From NCBI GenBank assembly GCA_030050125.1, contig JASIJN010000564.1:1-8180 (forward strand): 8,180 nucleotides of DNA. The letters are read 5' to 3'. Position numbers and translations under genes: made by a program. The notes beneath the pieces are model-generated. The model had not been told where the DNA came from and ran no database searches. It saw only the letters and a list, made by a program, of their open reading frames with translations. Source of the stretch: Streptosporangiaceae bacterium (lineage in GTDB: Bacteria > Actinomycetota > Actinomycetes > Streptosporangiales > Streptosporangiaceae). Each line of letters opens with the position of its first letter. The first letter of the stretch is position 1. This document shows positions 6,639 through 8,180 of this stretch, piece after piece.

Positions 6639-6656
6639 AGTACGCTAGCACGTACT
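6639..6656. promoter_or_regulatory. Candidate operator at the start of the second MarR gene
   Basis: AGTACG (6639-6644) and CGTACT (6651-6656) form a perfect 6-bp inverted repeat with a 6-nt spacer, and GCTAGC (6644-6649) is a further palindrome inside it. It begins 5 nt upstream of the GTG and covers the -10-like TACTAT on the minus strand. A MarR dimer bound here would block its own gene. Autoregulation is inferred from position and symmetry. Confidence 0.55.
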
Positions 6657-6780
6657 TAATACGCCGTGGGCAGGGCGATGCACGCGGGGCAGGCGAGCCG
6701 CGCTAGGTCCCGTCGGCCCGAGACCCCGGGCCGCGTCGTCCGCAGTACGCCGCAGGAGGGTCGGCCTTCACCCGCGCCTG

Positions 6781-6820
6781 CCGGAGCCTTCGCGTCCCGG
6801 AGCCTTCGCGTCCCGGAGCC
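6781..6820 (+). repeat. 16-nt tandem repeat, 2.5 copies
   Basis: The unit CCGGAGCCTTCGCGTC occurs at 6781-6796 and 6797-6812, with a half copy at 6813-6820, all identical. Perfect identity suggests recent slippage expansion. It is followed by irregular GCCTGCG-like repetition. Confidence 0.85.
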
Positions 6821-6919
6821 GCGCGCTCGCCTGCGGCCTGCGCCTTTGCCTGCGGCGGCCTGCGCCCGCGCCTGCCACAGGACGGATGGCTGCCTATACG
6901 AATGGTCCACCGGATCTGC

Positions 6920-6947
6920 GGGCTCTCCGGGGGTGACCGCAGAGCCC
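6920..6947. other. Hairpin upstream of the SAM methyltransferase
   Basis: GGGCTCT (6920-6926) pairs with AGAGCCC (6941-6947), and after one mismatch CGG (6928-6930) pairs with CCG (6937-6939) around a 6-nt loop. It ends 12 nt before ATG 6960, so if transcribed it would lie in the 5' leader. It could hinder or regulate translation, or end transcription from upstream; no T-run follows. Confidence 0.4.
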
Positions 6948-6959
6948 TGAGACGGAAAA

Positions 6960-7835
6960 ATGCATAGTAAGCTAACGCTTATGAGCTTGTCGTTGCGGAA
7001 TCGTCGCCGGCGCGCCGGTCCTTCGAGGACCAGCCAGGTCGTGGCCCTGACGAGGGCCGAGTTTTCCCGGCCGCACTCGCCCGGCGGTGATCCCAACGCC
7101 CAGCGGCGGCTGTGCCGGGGGATGCGACCCGCCGGGACCGGCTGGCTGCGGCCCAGCCTGGCCGCGCGGACCAGGTTCTTCGACGACCAGGTGCTAGCCG
7201 CGGTCGCGGCCGGGATCCCGCAGGTCGTGATCGTTGGTGCCGGCTACGACGACCGCGCCCTGCGGTTCCGGTCGCCTGGGGTCCGCTTCTTCGAACTCGA
7301 CCACCCGGACACGCAGGCGGACAAGGCGAGCCGGCTGCGTGCCATGGGGGCCGGGACCGGATCTGGCGGACCGACCCTGGCCGCGGCCGACTTCCGTCAC
7401 GACGACGTCGCGGCCGTCCTGGCCGCCTGTGGGCAGGACGCAGGCCGGCCCTCCCTGTTCGTCTGCGAAGGCCTGCTCGTCTACCTGGACCAGACGACGT
7501 GCGTGCGCCTGCTGGCTGCGCTGCGCGGCCGGGCCGCCGCCGGTAGTTCACTCGTCGCGAGCCTCAGCGTCCACCGCGATGGGCTTGACTCCGCGAGGGT
7601 GGCGGAGGTCGCGAACGCCAGGCGCCGTGCGGGCCAGGCCGAGCCCTGGGTGACCATCCTGCCCGCCGCCGAGCACCTGGACCTCCTTCGGCAGGCCGGG
7701 TGGCGCCCGGGCGACCCGGTCGATGCCGCGGAACTCGGCACCGGCGCCGAGCCAGGGCGGTCGCTGCTCGTCGTTGCCGAGCCGGCCGCCCGAGGGATTG
7801 AGCCGGCCGCCCGAGGGATTGATCCGGCAGCCTGA
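6960..7835 (+). CDS. Class I SAM-dependent methyltransferase, leucine carboxyl methyltransferase-like
   Basis: 291-aa cytoplasmic methyltransferase of the LCM/PPM1-like group, which is numerous in actinobacteria and mostly of unknown substrate. Seen: an N-terminal helical region with RTSQVVALTRAEFSRPH and GDPNAQRRLCRGMRP; SAM-binding motif I VIVGAGYDDRALRF with GAGYDDR at 93-99; the acidic ribose-contact strand FFELDHPDTQ with E112 and D114; an ADF/RHDD segment; and VCEGLLVYL with E170, all typical of the family. The C-terminus ends in short AARGIEP-type repeats coded by a 21-nt tandem repeat and is probably not structural. Start choice is open: ATG 6960 has GACGG about 5 nt upstream, while ATG 6981 (codon 8) lies 7 nt after a TAAGCT box and would suit a leaderless transcript. 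It stands alone with no biosynthetic partner, so the acceptor cannot be named. Confidence 0.88.
   Translation: MHSKLTLMSLSLRNRRRRAGPSRTSQVVALTRAEFSRPHSPGGDPNAQRRLCRGMRPAGTGWLRPSLAARTRFFDDQVLAAVAAGIPQVVIVGAGYDDRALRFRSPGVRFFELDHPDTQADKASRLRAMGAGTGSGGPTLAAADFRHDDVAAVLAACGQDAGRPSLFVCEGLLVYLDQTTCVRLLAALRGRAAAGSSLVASLSVHRDGLDSARVAEVANARRRAGQAEPWVTILPAAEHLDLLRQAGWRPGDPVDAAELGTGAEPGRSLLVVAEPAARGIEPAARGIDPAA
6968..6981. promoter_or_regulatory. Palindrome at the start of the SAM methyltransferase
   Basis: TAAGC (6968-6972) and GCTTA (6977-6981) are inverted copies around TAAC. The site overlaps a possible -10 box (TAAGCT 6968-6973) and runs into ATG 6981. It looks like a small regulator-binding site, but differs from the AGTACG palindrome of the second MarR gene, so the binding protein is not evident. 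Confidence 0.35.
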
Positions 7836-7841
7836 GGGGGT
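7779..7841 (+). repeat. 21-nt tandem repeat at the end of the methyltransferase gene
   Basis: Two identical 21-nt units (7779-7799 and 7800-7820) are followed by a diverged third (7821-7841, 16 of 21 matching by eye) that holds the stop codon. Because 21 is a multiple of three, expansion kept the frame and added seven residues (EPAARGI) per copy to the C-terminus. Confidence 0.85.
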
Positions 7842-7903
7842 TCAGGCGTCGGTTTCCGGCGCTGCACCGGCCGATGCTCGGTACCGGCGGAGACTCGGGC
7901 CAC

Positions 7904-8024
7904 CTGGAGGCTCACCGCCGGCTGAGCCCTAGCGTCGGCTGAGCCCTAGCGTCGGCTGAGCCCGAGCGTCGGCTGAGCCCGAGCGTCGGCTGAGCCTCAC
8001 CGTCGGCTGAAGACGCGGCGTCGG
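7904..8024 (+). repeat. 17-nt tandem repeat array upstream of rsmA
   Basis: Four clean units of CTGAGCCC(T/G)AGCGTCGG lie at 7922-7938, 7939-7955, 7956-7972 and 7973-7989. A fifth (7990-8006) is diverged, a sixth (8007-8024) is more so, and a related partial unit lies before the array (7904-7921). Together with the preceding G each unit gives the near-palindrome GGCTGAGCC. The period of 17 is not a multiple of three and reading frames meet repeated TGA or TAG, so the array is non-coding. It fills most of the space between the methyltransferase stop and rsmA. Confidence 0.9.
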
Positions 8025-8041
8025 CCGGCCCGCCCGGCCGC

Positions 8042-8054
8042 TAGCGTTGCGGGT
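8042..8054 (+). promoter_or_regulatory. Candidate leaderless promoter of rsmA
   Basis: TAGCGT (8042-8047) fits the actinobacterial -10 pattern TANNNT and ends 7 nt before GTG 8055, which would put the transcript start at the start codon. No clear ribosome binding site precedes the GTG, in agreement. A good -35 is not seen. The 7-mer CTAGCGT here also occurs in the first two repeat units upstream. Confidence 0.4.
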
Positions 8055-8180
8055 GTGGAAGCAGAGGCCGGTCCCCGGCTGCTCGGGCCTTCCGAGATCC
8101 GGCAGATCGCGGGCCGCCTCGGGATCAGGCCGGCTAAGCGGCTCGGCCAGAACTTCGTGACCGACGCAGGCACGGTGCGC
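8055..8180 (+). CDS. rsmA: RsmA/KsgA N-terminus: 16S rRNA dimethyladenosine transferase (partial)
   Basis: The first 42 codons of a gene that runs off the window. The product begins near [20 protein letters not shown] and contains [16 protein letters not shown], the conserved opening motif (K-LGQNF--D) of RsmA/KsgA, a SAM-dependent enzyme that dimethylates A1518 and A1519 of 16S rRNA during 30S maturation. GTG 8055 is the best-placed start; no Shine-Dalgarno is visible and a leaderless start is likely. The catalytic motifs lie outside the window. The linkage tatD-...-rsmA is a common actinobacterial arrangement; here the two are more than 5 kb apart because of the accessory block. Confidence 0.93.
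   Translation, partial: MEAEAGPRLLGPSEIRQIAGRLGIRPAKRLGQNFVTDAGTVR

Larger units (their letters stand above)
6657..6959. other. Intergenic region with repeats and a hairpin
   Basis: This 303-nt stretch lies between the second MarR gene and the SAM methyltransferase. It contains a 16-nt tandem repeat (6781-6820), GC-rich degenerate copies of GCCTGCG (about 6828-6876), and a hairpin (6920-6947). The open frames across it are Arg/Pro/Ala-rich, lack ribosome binding sites and resemble no protein, so I see no gene. Confidence 0.5.

Noticed and set aside
6656..7096. Frames on both strands across the gap before the SAM methyltransferase
   Set aside because: Their translations consist of repeat-driven Arg/Ala/Pro strings and run through tandem repeats and a hairpin; nothing protein-like is seen.
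7922..8024. CRISPR array
   Set aside because: The 17-nt units abut with no unique spacers, so this is a simple tandem repeat.

Overview
The window comes from a high-GC actinobacterial chromosome. It has G/C-rich third positions, GTG and TTG starts, promoters of the TANNNT type sitting about 7 nt from a start codon (leaderless style), and the housekeeping order rsmI - metG - tatD - ... - rsmA that is familiar from actinomycetes. The genus cannot be told from these bases.

Left part (1-2791): the 3' end of rsmI, then metG (methionyl-tRNA synthetase), then tatD (metal-dependent DNase/hydrolase). All are on the + strand and tightly packed: 4 nt between rsmI and metG, and a TTG start of tatD that overlaps the metG stop. 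This looks like one translation/RNA-maintenance operon. It probably ends at a strong 10-bp GC hairpin (2907-2934), which is preceded by a 14-codon ORF with a good ribosome binding site.

Middle part (2792-8054): an accessory block lies between tatD and rsmA. Many actinomycetes carry a resuscitation-promoting-factor gene at this place; none is seen here. The block contains: (i) a 564-aa beta-strand-rich, Asn/Thr/Gly-rich protein of unknown function (3098-4792), whose DNA is clearly poorer in G+C than everything around it and which is bracketed by an 8-bp direct repeat; (ii) a small membrane methyltransferase of the isoprenylcysteine/phospholipid methyltransferase type (minus strand), divergent from a MarR regulator; (iii) a second MarR regulator on the minus strand, whose 3' end overlaps the first by 39 nt; (iv) a SAM-dependent methyltransferase of the leucine-carboxyl-methyltransferase-like family. 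Intergenic stretches carry palindromes that fit MarR-type operators, several hairpins and short tandem repeats.

Right end (8055-8180): the first 42 codons of rsmA (ksgA), the 16S rRNA dimethyladenosine transferase. Just upstream is an array of 17-nt tandem repeats (about 7904-8024) and a candidate leaderless promoter.

The most unusual items are the orphan low-GC beta-repeat protein with its flanking direct repeat, the small ORF/hairpin after tatD, the convergent overlapping MarR pair with operator-like palindromes, and the repeat array in front of rsmA. No convincing complete new multi-gene system is seen.
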